Positions 17,863 through 27,100 of a DNA stretch of 50,092 nucleotides are shown here, piece by piece. Source of the DNA: Candidatus Multivorans thiocomprendens (GTDB lineage: Bacteria > Acidobacteriota > Thermoanaerobaculia > Multivoradales > Multivoraceae). The translations under genes were made by a program, and so were the position numbers. Numbering within the stretch: the stretch's first letter is position 1; every line of letters starts with the position of its first letter. The DNA lies in NCBI GenBank assembly GCA_027493375.1, contig JAPVWO010000064.1:1-50092 (forward strand). The letters run 5' to 3'. The notes under the pieces were generated by a model. That model was not told where the DNA came from. It did not search any database and saw nothing but the letters and a program-made list of their open reading frames with translations.

Positions 17863-18822
17863 TCAGTACCAGTCGATGGCGCCGCGCGCTACGTCGGGAT
17901 GGTCGGTGAACACGCCGTTCACGCCGAAGCCGAACAAGTGGCCGCGGATCTCCTCGACGGGACTCCCGTAGCGACTGGGCGTCCGGTCGGCCCGGAACGT
18001 GTAGGGATGAACCAGCAGGCCGGCTTCCTGAGCCCATGCAACGATCTCTCGCTGCCGCTCGATCATCGTCTTGGCCGGTCCGATGCCGTCGGCGAAGTCG
18101 ACGATGCCGGCCATACCCTCCGGGCTCAGGAAGCGCCGGTACTGCTCGACCTCAGCCATCAGGAGCACCTGGGGCAGCTTCGAACCCAGCGCGCGCAGTC
18201 GCTTGAGGCTCTCCAGCTCGAAGCTCTGGACGAAGACGCGCGCGCCGGGTTCCCGATAGCCGTGGCGCTCGAGAATCTCGAGCAGCGCCTCTTCCATCGG
18301 CAGACCCTCGGCGCGGTGCCAGGACGGCGCCTTGAGTTCCGGATAGATCCCCACGTTCCGTCCGGAAGACCGGTTCATTCCCTGGACGAGTTCGATCATC
18401 TCGGCAAACGTCGGCACCCGGAAGCGGCCGGCGCCCTTCGGGAAGCGGCCGTCCATGCGTTCCACGGCCTCCAGTCGGCGGATCTCCGCGACGGTGAAGT
18501 CGGCGGCGTACCACCTGCCGTCTTCTCGCGCCCGATCGGGAAAGACCTCCGCGACGTTCGTGGTCGCTTCCAGATGGATGTCGTGCAGGCAGATGAAGTG
18601 GCCGTCGCCGGTCACGACGAGATCCGGCTCAATGTAGTCGGCGCCCATGCCGTGGGCCACGGCGTAGGCCGGGAGCGTGTGCTCGGGCAGATAGCCGGAG
18701 GCGCCGCGGTGGGCGATCACGATCATGCGAGAGTCCGGGACTTCCGCTCGCCCTTCCTGGGCCGGCGCCGGGAGGCCTGCCGCCACGAGCAGGATGCCGG
18801 CCTGGAAGGAGAAGGGAATCAT
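17863..18822 (-). CDS. glpQ: Glycerophosphodiester phosphodiesterase, secreted (GlpQ type)
   Basis: This 319-residue enzyme should hydrolyse glycerophosphodiesters to glycerol-3-phosphate and an alcohol outside the cytoplasm. After a signal peptide (about residues 1-22) comes the catalytic block HRGASGYLPEHT (H38, R39), the metal-binding pair in YIEPD (E65, D67) and the second catalytic histidine in CLHD (H80). The C-terminal VNGVFTDHPD block is also family-typical. It stands alone: 88 bases separate it from the molybdopterin oxidoreductase upstream on the same strand. Confidence 0.92.
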   Translation of the reverse strand: MIPFSFQAGILLVAAGLPAPAQEGRAEVPDSRMIVIAHRGASGYLPEHTLPAYAVAHGMGADYIEPDLVVTGDGHFICLHDIHLEATTNVAEVFPDRAREDGRWYAADFTVAEIRRLEAVERMDGRFPKGAGRFRVPTFAEMIELVQGMNRSSGRNVGIYPELKAPSWHRAEGLPMEEALLEILERHGYREPGARVFVQSFELESLKRLRALGSKLPQVLLMAEVEQYRRFLSPEGMAGIVDFADGIGPAKTMIERQREIVAWAQEAGLLVHPYTFRADRTPSRYGSPVEEIRGHLFGFGVNGVFTDHPDVARGAIDWY

Positions 18823-18910
18823 GTCCGCAGGATAGCGGCTCGGCCGGGATGCTCCCCGCGTTCCGCTTCTAAACCAGGAACAGACGCCGGCTCGCGTGGA
18901 GGCCGCCGGC

Positions 18911-20956
18911 TCAATCGGCCAGCGCCTCGACCTCGACTCGGGCGTCGTTGAAGCAGGCGCCGGCGCCGATGTCGGTCAGGGTGTCCGGCGCGAGGGCGCA
19001 GGCGTTGGTCCCCGATTCCGTGCTCCTCGCCCAGACGCCCTTGGGCAGCAGAGCGACGCCGGGCTTGAGGTCCGGGTTGAGGCGGACGCGGCAGCGGACC
19101 TCGCCGTAGTCGTTGAACACCCGCGCCCGCGGCTTGTCGCCGCGGCTCAGCCCGCGCTCGGCGGCATCGTCCGGGTGCATCTCGAGCGGCACCTGCCCGG
19201 GTCGCAACTGGCCGAAGGTCGAGCTCACCGTCTGCGGCACGGAGGGCGAGATGAGCGCCAGCGGGTACCGTCCATCGCCCGGCTCGGAGTGGAAGGCGTA
19301 GAGCCCCCGCGCCGACTCGGCCTCGAGGGACCGCGGGCAGAGATGGACCCTGCGGTCGGCCGTGTGGGGGAAGACGTCGACGAACTGGATCGGCCGGCGG
19401 CCGGTCTCGGGCAGCGCCAGACCCTCGTCCGCGAGCTGCCGCTGCCGCCGCCGGCCCAGCACCGCCCGCCGCCAGTCGCCCTCCGAGCGGGGGTCATCGT
19501 CGTGCAGGAGTCCGAGGCGGTCCGCCAGCTCGTCGAAGACACGCAGGTTGGAACGGGCCTCGCCGACCGGCTCCGTCACCGGCTTCGTGTCGTGAAGCAC
19601 CATCGCGCCGTAGCCCATCGCCAGGTCGTCGTGCTCCAGGAAGGTCGTCGCCGGCAGCACCAGGTCGGCGTAGAGGGCGGTGTCGGTCATCACCTGGTCG
19701 AAGACGACGGTGAACAGGTCCTCGCGGGCCAGGCCGCGGCGGACGAGTTCCTGGTTCGGCAGCGTCGCGAGCGGATTCGCGTTGTACACGAAGAGGACCT
19801 TGACCGGCGGGCCCGGGATCGCGTTCGGGTCGGTCAGGACCCGGCCGACGTGGTTCATGTTCACGATCCGGGTACCCGGCGAGGGCTCGCGCCGGCCGAC
19901 GTCGCGGAAGGCGGCGCCGTTGCTCATCGTGTAACCGCCGGCGCGGACCCTGAACTTGCCGCCCACGGCGGGCAGCGCGAGAATCGCCGCGACCGCCGAG
20001 CCGCCGTTCCGGTTGCGCTCGACGCCCCAGCCGCAACGGATGACCGCCGGCGAGGACGCGCTGTAGAGCTCGTAGCAGCGGGCGATGTCACGCACCGGGA
20101 CGCCCGTGACTTCGGCGGCGCGCTCGAACGTCCAGGGTTCGGCGCGCCGGCGCAACTCGTCGACTCCGCTCGCGTGTTCGGCGAGGAACTCGAGATCCGC
20201 GTCGCCGCGGCGGAAGAGCTCGCGGTGGAGGGCGAGCGCCAGGCACAGGTCCGTGCCGGGACGCGGCTGCAGGTGGAGGTCGGCCTGCTTCGCCAGCGGC
20301 GTCCGCCGCGGGTCGACGACGACGAGCTTGCCGCCGCGGGCCCGGGCGGCGCGCAGGATCGGCACCAGGTGGATGCCGGTGGAGGAGGGGTTGGCGCCCC
20401 AGACGATCGCGAGTCGCGCGTGTTCGTAGTCCTCGAGTGCGACCCCGGCCATCTTGCCGTAGAGGCCGAGCGCGGCGGCCGTGCTGGGCGCGGCGCACAC
20501 GTTGCGGGCGAGCGTCGAGGCGCCGAAACGGCGGAACAGGATCGCATCGGCCGTGTCCTGGGTCAGCAGGCCGTTGGAGCCGCCGTAGCTCAGCGGCAGC
20601 ACGGACTCGCCGCCGAGCGCGGTCTTCGCCTCCGTCATCCGCTCGACGATCAGGTCGATGGCGCGGTCCCAGGAGATCGGCTCGAGCCGGCCTTCGCCCT
20701 TGCGGCCGGCGCGGCGCGCGGGGTGGAGCAGGCGATCCTCGCCGTAGAGGTGACGGGAGATCCGGCCGACCTTGGAGCAGATGAAGCCGCCGGTCAGCGG
20801 GTGCGCAACGTCCGGTGGCGCGGCGCGCACCTTGTCGACCCGGCCGTTCCGGACCTCGACTTCCAGGGAGCAGGAGTCGGGGCAGTCCAGCGTGCAGGCG
20901 GTGTGGTGAATGGTGGGCCGCGGAGCCTGGCTTGGCGTCGGATCGGCGACGGTCAT
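18911..20956 (-). CDS. Molybdopterin-dependent oxidoreductase, large subunit
   Basis: This 681-residue protein belongs to the DMSO-reductase superfamily. Its N-terminus has an iron-sulfur ligand pattern (C-T-L-D-C-P-D-S-C, then FICSK about 35 residues on), followed by the molybdopterin-guanine-dinucleotide domains: SYGGSNG, VWGANPSSTGIHL, CGWGVERNRNGG and a C-terminal molydopterin-binding block. No Tat signal is visible, so it is probably cytoplasmic. I chose the ATG at 20954-20956 because homology begins soon after; upstream codons run into the intergenic repeat. No partner subunit or maturation gene lies next to it, and the electron acceptor and substrate cannot be predicted. It is divergent from serC. 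Confidence 0.88.
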   Translation of the reverse strand: MTVADPTPSQAPRPTIHHTACTLDCPDSCSLEVEVRNGRVDKVRAAPPDVAHPLTGGFICSKVGRISRHLYGEDRLLHPARRAGRKGEGRLEPISWDRAIDLIVERMTEAKTALGGESVLPLSYGGSNGLLTQDTADAILFRRFGASTLARNVCAAPSTAAALGLYGKMAGVALEDYEHARLAIVWGANPSSTGIHLVPILRAARARGGKLVVVDPRRTPLAKQADLHLQPRPGTDLCLALALHRELFRRGDADLEFLAEHASGVDELRRRAEPWTFERAAEVTGVPVRDIARCYELYSASSPAVIRCGWGVERNRNGGSAVAAILALPAVGGKFRVRAGGYTMSNGAAFRDVGRREPSPGTRIVNMNHVGRVLTDPNAIPGPPVKVLFVYNANPLATLPNQELVRRGLAREDLFTVVFDQVMTDTALYADLVLPATTFLEHDDLAMGYGAMVLHDTKPVTEPVGEARSNLRVFDELADRLGLLHDDDPRSEGDWRRAVLGRRRQRQLADEGLALPETGRRPIQFVDVFPHTADRRVHLCPRSLEAESARGLYAFHSEPGDGRYPLALISPSVPQTVSSTFGQLRPGQVPLEMHPDDAAERGLSRGDKPRARVFNDYGEVRCRVRLNPDLKPGVALLPKGVWARSTESGTNACALAPDTLTDIGAGACFNDARVEVEALAD

Positions 20957-21024
20957 CCGCGGAAGCGTACAACGCGGGACTGGCGGATCACGTCGTCGAT
21001 CCGCCTGCCGGTGCGCCGGCCACC

Positions 21025-21049
21025 GGGTGCACCGGCGCCCCCGCCGGCA
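21025..21049. repeat. REP-like GC-rich hairpin, upstream copy
   Basis: This 25-base element can fold into a short hairpin, CCGGCG and CGCCGG around a C-rich loop. It lies in the 191-base gap between the molybdopterin oxidoreductase and serC. A near-identical copy follows serC at 22296-22320. The rest of this gap is GC-rich with further partial CGCCGG repeats. Confidence 0.55.
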
Positions 21050-21147
21050 CCCGGCGCGCGGCGCCGGCCATGCATCCTGCAACCAACCGGGTTACGATTC
21101 GCGCTCCCCGGCTGAGCCCCGGTTCGGGAATCACACGGACTTTCGCG

Positions 21148-22284
21148 ATGACCCTGACGCTCGACCGACAGACTGCGCCGCCGCAAGCACGGGAGCAACG
21201 TGTTTTCAACTTCTCGCCGGGCCCGGCGGTGCTGCCGTTGCCGGTCCTCCGGGAGATACAACGCGATCTGCTGGCGTTGCCCGGTGTCGGAAGTTCCGTG
21301 CTGGAAATCAGCCACCGCTCGGCGGCGTTCGACGGGATCCTCGCCGAGGCTGAAGCCAACCTGCGCGAACTGCTAGCCGTTCCGGCGGACTATCGGGTGC
21401 TCTTCCTGCAGGGCGGCGCCTCGCTGCAGTTCTCGATGATCCCGATCAACCTGCTGCGCGGTCAGAGCCTGCCGGCGAGCTACATCCTGACCGGGTCCTG
21501 GGGCGGCAAGGCCGCGGTCGAAGCGCGCCGCGAGGGAGAGGTCCACGTGGCATGGGACGGGAAGGCAGACAACTTCGTGCGCGTGCCGGACGACGGGGAG
21601 CTCGATCTGCCGCCGGCCTCGGCGTATGTCCACTACACCTCGAACGAGACGATCCAGGGCGTCCAGTTCCGCCGTCCGCCGGCCGTCGGCGACGCGCGCC
21701 TGGTGTGCGACGTGTCGTCGGACTTTCTCTCGGGCCCGGTCGACGTGAGCGGGCACGGCCTGCTCTACGCCTGCGCGCAGAAGAACGCGGGCCCCTCGGG
21801 GCTGACCGTGGTCGTCGTCTCGGACGACGTTCTCGAACGCTGCGGCGAAGACGTGCACTCGATGCTCAGCTTCCGGCTTCAGGCCGAGAAGGGCTCGCGC
21901 CTCAACACCCCGAACGTCTTCGGCGTCTACGTGTTCCTGCTGGTGACGCGCTGGCTGCGCGACGAGGTCGGCGGCCTGGAGGCGGCTGCCGCCGGGGCGG
22001 AGGCGAAGACCGGACTGATCTACGACGTGCTGGACGGCGGCGGCGGCGAGTTCTACGTCCCCCACGCCGAGCCTGGGAGCCGTTCGCGCATGAACGTGAC
22101 CTTCAGGCTGCGGAACCCGGAGCTCGAGTCGGTCTTCGTCGAAGCCGCGGCCGAACGGGATCTCGTGGCGCTCAAGGGCCACCGCAGCGTCGGCGGTTTC
22201 CGCGCGTCGCTCTACAACGCGATGCCCGTGGAAGGGGCCGAGCGGTTACGCGACTTCATGCTGGCCTTCCGCGCCAGGCACTGA
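21148..22284 (+). CDS. serC: Phosphoserine aminotransferase
   Basis: This 378-residue PLP enzyme converts 3-phosphohydroxypyruvate to O-phosphoserine with glutamate, the second step of serine synthesis. The family blocks are clear: FNFSPGPAVLP near the N-terminus, LEISHRS, LQGGASLQFSMIP, and the PLP lysine in AQKNAGPSG (K212). C-terminal GHRSVGGFRASLYNAMP binds the phosphate. I chose the ATG at 21148; the frame is open further upstream but crosses the hairpin repeat and has no homology there. No serA or serB gene is adjacent. Confidence 0.96.
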   Translation: MTLTLDRQTAPPQAREQRVFNFSPGPAVLPLPVLREIQRDLLALPGVGSSVLEISHRSAAFDGILAEAEANLRELLAVPADYRVLFLQGGASLQFSMIPINLLRGQSLPASYILTGSWGGKAAVEARREGEVHVAWDGKADNFVRVPDDGELDLPPASAYVHYTSNETIQGVQFRRPPAVGDARLVCDVSSDFLSGPVDVSGHGLLYACAQKNAGPSGLTVVVVSDDVLERCGEDVHSMLSFRLQAEKGSRLNTPNVFGVYVFLLVTRWLRDEVGGLEAAAAGAEAKTGLIYDVLDGGGGEFYVPHAEPGSRSRMNVTFRLRNPELESVFVEAAAERDLVALKGHRSVGGFRASLYNAMPVEGAERLRDFMLAFRARH

Positions 22285-22295
22285 GAACTCACACT

Positions 22296-22320
22296 GGGTG
22301 CGCCGGCGCCCTCGCCGGCA
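22296..22320. repeat. REP-like GC-rich hairpin, downstream copy
   Basis: This is the second copy of the 25-base element seen upstream of serC, differing at two positions. The arms GCCGGCG and CGCCGGC flank a 4-base loop, giving a strong hairpin 11 bases after the serC stop. It could act as a terminator stem, though no T-run follows. Two copies bracketing one gene suggest a dispersed genomic repeat family. Confidence 0.55.
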
Positions 22321-22356
22321 TGAAGCGCGACGCCGCGAAGCGGCGAGCCCGAATCC

Positions 22357-23355
22357 CTACCGGCGGCTGGTCAACAGCGCCGAGCCCACGATCACCAGCA
22401 GTAGCAGGGCGCCTCCGCCCCAGACGAGGATCGGCGAAGCTCCACGCTCCTCGTACGTGACCACCTCGTCCCGTGGCTCGTCGAAGAGCGAGTCGTAGGC
22501 AGCCGCCGCTGCCTGTGCCGCGGTCGCCGCCGCCGCCATCGCCGCCTCGTCCTCCGGTTGCCCAAGACCTCCCTCGGCGATGATCCTCTCGACGGTGAGG
22601 ACGAGATCCCAGAGCTCGTCCTTGCTGTAGGCGTCGCGATAGCCCGGCATCGCCGTGCCGTCCATGCCGAGATAGAGGCGGCTGTAGATGTCGGCACTGT
22701 CGTTTCCGCCCTTGAAGACGCCGCCGACGATGTTCGTCGGCAGGGTGTGATTGCCTTCGAAGTCGGGCATCGGGTCGTTGCGGAGCCGCCTTCCGTTCGG
22801 CCCGTGGCAGGAAGCGCAGGCTTCCAGGTAGATCCGCTCGCCGCGTGCGCGTCGTTCCTCGCCGAACGGAGGCTCGGGCGGTATCCCGATTGCCGGACCG
22901 GGTGTCGTTCGTCGCGCGAACTCCGCATCGGCCTCCGCGGCACTCAATTCACCCGCGGCGACCGCCCGATCGAGTTCGCTGCGGATGGCGTCCAGGCTGA
23001 AGCGGCGGGTGTAGCGCGCCATCGCCGCGATCTCGGCGTCCGGAACCTGGCCCCAGGCCGACATGCCGGTGCCCGGCATGCCCCGCCGGATCGTCTCCTC
23101 AAGGTCACGGTCCGAGGGGATGGCGTTCTCGGTGCTCGCCAGCTTGAAACGGCCCGACTGGAAGCTGCGGGGCCGTTCGCCGGTCGTGTAGCTGAACTTG
23201 CCCAGGCCGTCGCCGTCCTCGCCGTGGCATTCCCGGCAGTAGCGGAGGAAGGCCTGCCGTCCGAGGTCGTCGTCCGCGCTCGCGGCGCCCGAGATCGGCT
23301 CCTGGACAAGGGCCGCCATCGTGCCGGCAGTGAGTATGAAGGTGAAGAGGAACAA
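22357..23355 (-). CDS. Dihaem cytochrome c, membrane-anchored
   Basis: This protein carries two haem c attachment motifs, CRECH (about residues 40-44) and CASCH (about 180-184), each at the start of a cytochrome c domain with MPGTGMSAWG- and MPGYRDAYS-type sixth-ligand regions. A C-terminal hydrophobic helix followed by SRR anchors it, so it should carry electrons at the periplasmic face. The start is uncertain. The TTG at 23355 preserves a hydrophobic signal segment (FLFTFILTAGTMAALVQ), whereas the ATG at 23319 would lose it. The longer frame upstream runs antisense through the antitoxin gene and is not used. Confidence 0.85.
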   Translation of the reverse strand: MFLFTFILTAGTMAALVQEPISGAASADDDLGRQAFLRYCRECHGEDGDGLGKFSYTTGERPRSFQSGRFKLASTENAIPSDRDLEETIRRGMPGTGMSAWGQVPDAEIAAMARYTRRFSLDAIRSELDRAVAAGELSAAEADAEFARRTTPGPAIGIPPEPPFGEERRARGERIYLEACASCHGPNGRRLRNDPMPDFEGNHTLPTNIVGGVFKGGNDSADIYSRLYLGMDGTAMPGYRDAYSKDELWDLVLTVERIIAEGGLGQPEDEAAMAAAATAAQAAAAAYDSLFDEPRDEVVTYEERGASPILVWGGGALLLLVIVGSALLTSRR

Positions 23356-23428
23356 GGCCGCGCGCTCCAGAAAGCCGGTAGCCTGTTCTACCGGTTCCGG
23401 ATGAAGGTCTGACGTGCCAGAGAACCCT

Positions 23429-23674
23429 ATGACGATTGTCGAGTACCACGAAGCACGGACGCGGTTCTCTGAACTCCTGCGTGCCGTGGAACGAGGAGAG
23501 ACCGTCACGATCACGCGACGAGGCGAGCCTGTCGCTCGAATCGTCGGGGCGGCGGCCGGCGCTGACGAGGCCGCGACCGCGGTCATCGAACGAATCGAGG
23601 GGGCGCGGAGCAAGCGCCCTAGCGTCACGATCGAGGAGATCCTCGAAATGCGCGACGAGGATCGTCGGTTTTGA
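23429..23674 (+). CDS. Phd/YefM-family antitoxin, without its toxin
   Basis: This 81-residue protein (86 if the GTG at 23414 is used) has the Phd/YefM fold signature: YHEARTRFSELLRAVERGETVTITRRGEPVARIV. Such antitoxins bind their own promoter and neutralise a toxin encoded directly downstream, usually a PIN-domain VapC or a RelE protein. Here no toxin frame follows. The stop is followed by one base, a 36-base palindrome, and then a truncated brxB in the same frame. I infer the toxin was lost in the rearrangement that joined it to the BREX locus. Confidence 0.85.
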   Translation: MTIVEYHEARTRFSELLRAVERGETVTITRRGEPVARIVGAAAGADEAATAVIERIEGARSKRPSVTIEEILEMRDEDRRF

Positions 23675-23675
23675 G

Positions 23676-23711
23676 CAACTGTTCGCCGGCAAACTTGCCG
23701 GCGAACAGTTG
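23676..23711. repeat. 36-base near-perfect palindrome at a gene junction
   Basis: The arm CAACTGTTCGCCGGCAA (23676-23692) and its exact reverse complement (23695-23711) are separated by two bases. It begins one base after the antitoxin stop and ends where recognisable brxB coding begins. No T-run follows, so a simple terminator is not obvious. It could be an operator, a recombination scar, or an assembly artefact at a junction. Confidence 0.8.
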
Positions 23712-24100
23712 ACGTTTGGACGCTGGTCGACTGCACCTCCTGGTTCGCGGAGTGGATGGCTCGTGACGAGTACCGGGACGCCTACTTCGAGGATCCGTCG
23801 CTGCTCGAACTCAAGCTCGAGAGCGAGTTCCGCGCCGAGTCGGCTCAGAAGCTGGCCATCGTCCTGGAGCAGGCGGGCGAGAGCGACGTGGTCGCCCTGC
23901 TCGGCGTCGCGTCGCTGTACGGTTTCCTGCGGGTGTCCGACCTCATCCGCGCGGTGGAGCCTGCCGTCCGCGGCCGCCTCGTCGTCTTTTTCCCAGGCAG
24001 CAGGAACGAGAACAACTTCCGGCTGCTCGACGCGCGCGATGGCTGGAACTACCTGGCCCAGGCCATCACGCTGCACGACGAACAGGTGAACCTGCCGTGA
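23711..24100 (+). pseudogene. brxB: BrxB (DUF1788), 5'-truncated
   Basis: The frame from about 23711 reads VDVWTLVDCTSWFAEWM, then DAYFEDPSLLELKL, ALLGVASLYGFLRVSDLI and GRLVVFFPGSRNENNFRLLDARDGWNYLA. These are the middle and C-terminal blocks of the BREX protein BrxB. About the first 60-80 residues expected for the family are missing: the frame is open upstream only to the antitoxin stop, and the intervening residues have no homology. Translation could restart at the ATG at 23756 and give 114 residues. The stop overlaps brxC as GTGA. BrxB is a small essential BREX component of uncertain biochemistry. Confidence 0.85.
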
Positions 24101-27100
24101 AGATCCACGAACTGCTCGACCGCGACCCGCGCGGCGCTCGCCTCGCGAACAACGGACAGGCCCGCATCGGCGGCGACGACGATCGGGCTCGGGCGGTGCT
24201 GCGCGAGGAACTCTCGACCTTCGTCTGCGACGGACGGTTCGGCGACGCGCTGCAGCGAATCCTCGACCGGTATCTCGGCAACGTAGGGTCCGCGCGGCAG
24301 GACGCCGCCTGGATCAGCGGGTTCTTCGGCAGCGGCAAGTCCCATCTGCTGAAGATGGCGGCGCATCTGTGGGAGAACACTGCGTTCGCCGACGGCGCCA
24401 CCGCCCGCGGTCTGGTTGGGAACTCCCTGCCGGGAGACGTCCATGCGTCGCTGCGCGAACTCGACACCCAGGCGAAGCGATCCGGCCGTCCGCTCGTCGC
24501 GGCGGCGGGCACGCTGCTCGGCGGCAACGACTGGGTGCGTCGTACCGTGCTCGAGATCGTCCTGCGCGGCTGCGGCTGGCCCGATCAGTACGCGCAGGTC
24601 CGGTTCTGCTTCTGGCTGCGCGACGAGGGAGCGCTCGACGCGGTGCGCACGGCCGTCGAAGCGAAGGACAGGGACTGGCGGCGGGAACTCAACAACCTCT
24701 ACGTGAGTCCGGTCCTGGGGCAAGCGGTCACGGACGCCGTTCCCGGTTTCGCCAACGACGTGAAGACCGCCTTGCAGGCGTTGCGGGCGCAGTTCCCGCC
24801 GACCCGCGAGGACATCACCACGGAGCAGTTCGTCGATGCCGCCCGGCGCGCGCTCTCGGACAGCGACGACTTGCCCCACACGGTGCTCGTGCTCGACGAG
24901 GTACAGCAGTACATCGGCGCCGACGAGGACCGATCGTCGGCGATCACCGAACTCGCGGAGGCGATCCAGACCCGCTTCGACAGCCGCCTGATGCTCATCG
25001 GCGCCGGCCAGTCGGCGCTCTCGGCCGATACTCCGCATCTGGCCAAGCTCCGCGACCGATTCGTGATCCGGGTGGAACTGACCGACGCCGATGTGGAAGC
25101 GGTAACGCGCCGGGTGCTGCTCGGCAAGAAGCCGAGCGCCGTTCCCGAGATCGAGAAGCTGTTCGAGGTCCATGCCGGCGAGGTGGCCCGGCACCTGCGG
25201 AACACGCGCATCGGGGCCCGTCCGGAGGACGCCGGCCACCGGGTCGACGACTACCCGCTGCTGCCGACCCGCCGCCGGTTCTGGGAGGCGTGCTTTCGCG
25301 CCGTGGACGCCGGCGGCGCGCACAGTCAACTCCGTTCCCAGTTGCGGATCCTGCACGACTCGCTGAACGCGCTCGCGCCGCGGGACCTGGGGGCGGCCAT
25401 TCCGGCCTCGGACCTGTTCGATGCCCTGGCGCCCGATTTGGTCAGCACGGGCGTTCTGCTCGGCGAACTCGACACACGGATCAGGCGGCTCGACGACGGG
25501 ACGGAGCGGGGTCGCCTGCGCCGCGACCTCTGCGGACTGGCGTTTCTGATCGGGAGGCTGCCCCGCGATGCCGCGGTCGACATCGGGGTCCGGGCCGCGG
25601 CTTCCACCCTGGCGGACCTGCTGGTGACCGACATCACGGGGGACGCGTCGGCGTTTCGCCGCGAGGTGGAGGTGGAACTCGAGTCGCTGGCGGAGGGCGG
25701 CGAGCTTCTCAAGGTCGGCGGCGAGTACCGGCTTCAGACCACCGAAGGCGCGGAGTGGGACCGTGCCTACCGCGAGCAGGTGGCGGCGATGCGGCAGGAC
25801 GAGGTCGAGATTGCGCGCGTCCGCAACCAGCTCTTCGGCGGCGAGGTCGACGCCGCCGGAACGTCGCTCCGGCTCATCCACGGCGAATCGAAGATGCGCC
25901 GTGTCGTGAAGCTGCACGCCGGTGAAGAGGCGCCGGCGCCCGATGCCGAAGCGGTGACCGTGTGGTGGCGCGATGGCTGGTCGGTACGCCGGAGCGCCGT
26001 GGAGAACGAAGCGCGGCGCGCGGGAATCGAGAGTCCGGTTCTGTTCGCCTTTCTGCCGCGCCGGAACGCGGACGCACTCAGAGACCGGATCCTGGCGGTG
26101 GAGGCGGCACAGCGGGTACTCGACCTGAAGGGCAGCCCCTCGTCACCCGAGGGACAGGACGCCAGGGCCGGCATGGAGAGCCGTCGGGACGACGCAGCGC
26201 GCCATCGGGCCGAACTCGTCCTCGACGTGCTGCGCGCGGCCACCGTCTACCAGGGCGGAGGCACGGAAGCGTACGGGGAGGATCTGCGTCAGCGGATCGA
26301 GCGGGGCGCCGAGGCATCGGTGGCGAGGCTCTTCCCGGAGTTCGACAAGGGGGACCATCGGGCCTGGGAAGTCGCGCTTCGCCGTGCCCGCGACGGTTCC
26401 GCTACGCCGCTTCAGATCGTCGGTTGGGACAAGGAGACGCCGGACCATCCGGTGGCTCGGGAAGTGCTGGCGAGGACGGCCACGGGCGCGCGGGGCACCG
26501 AACTTCACCGGACGCTCCGGGCCGCTCCCTTCGGCTGGCCCCAGGATGCCGTGGACGCCGTGCTGGTGGCCCTGCACCGGAGCGGGCGCCTGCGGGCGGT
26601 GCGCAACGGGGTCGATGTTGCGGTCGGCGCGCTGGACCAGGCGGGCATCAAGGCCGCCGAGTTCCGTCCCGAGAAGGTCGTCCTCACGGTGAGCGAACGG
26701 ATCGCCTTGCGCGGTCTGTTCCAGGAACTCGACATCCGCGGGCCGAGCGGGGAGGAGGCCCGGTTCGCTCGGCCTTTCCTCGACCGGCTGCTCGCGCTGG
26801 CGGAATCCGCCGGCGGTGCGGCGCCCCTGCCGCCCGTGCCGCCCACCGCGTTCATCGGCGATCTTTCGCGCCTCGGCGGCGCCGAGCAGTTGGCCGCCGT
26901 CAATGAGCAGCGCGAGAGCATCGGCGAGTCGATTGCCGCCTGGCGCGTGCTCTCCGAACGGCGCCAGCGCCGCGAACCGGCCTGGCGGCTTGCGACGGGC
27001 CTGCGACGGCATGCGCGGGGCCTGCCCGAAACGGAGGCGGTGGAGCAGGAGCTTGAAGCGATCGAGCGGCAGCGTTCCCTCCTCGAGGAGATGGACCGCC

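Noticed and set aside
18896..21115. A 739-residue frame antisense to the molybdopterin oxidoreductase
   Set aside because: The minus strand has clear iron-sulfur and molybdopterin motifs; the plus-strand frame has none.
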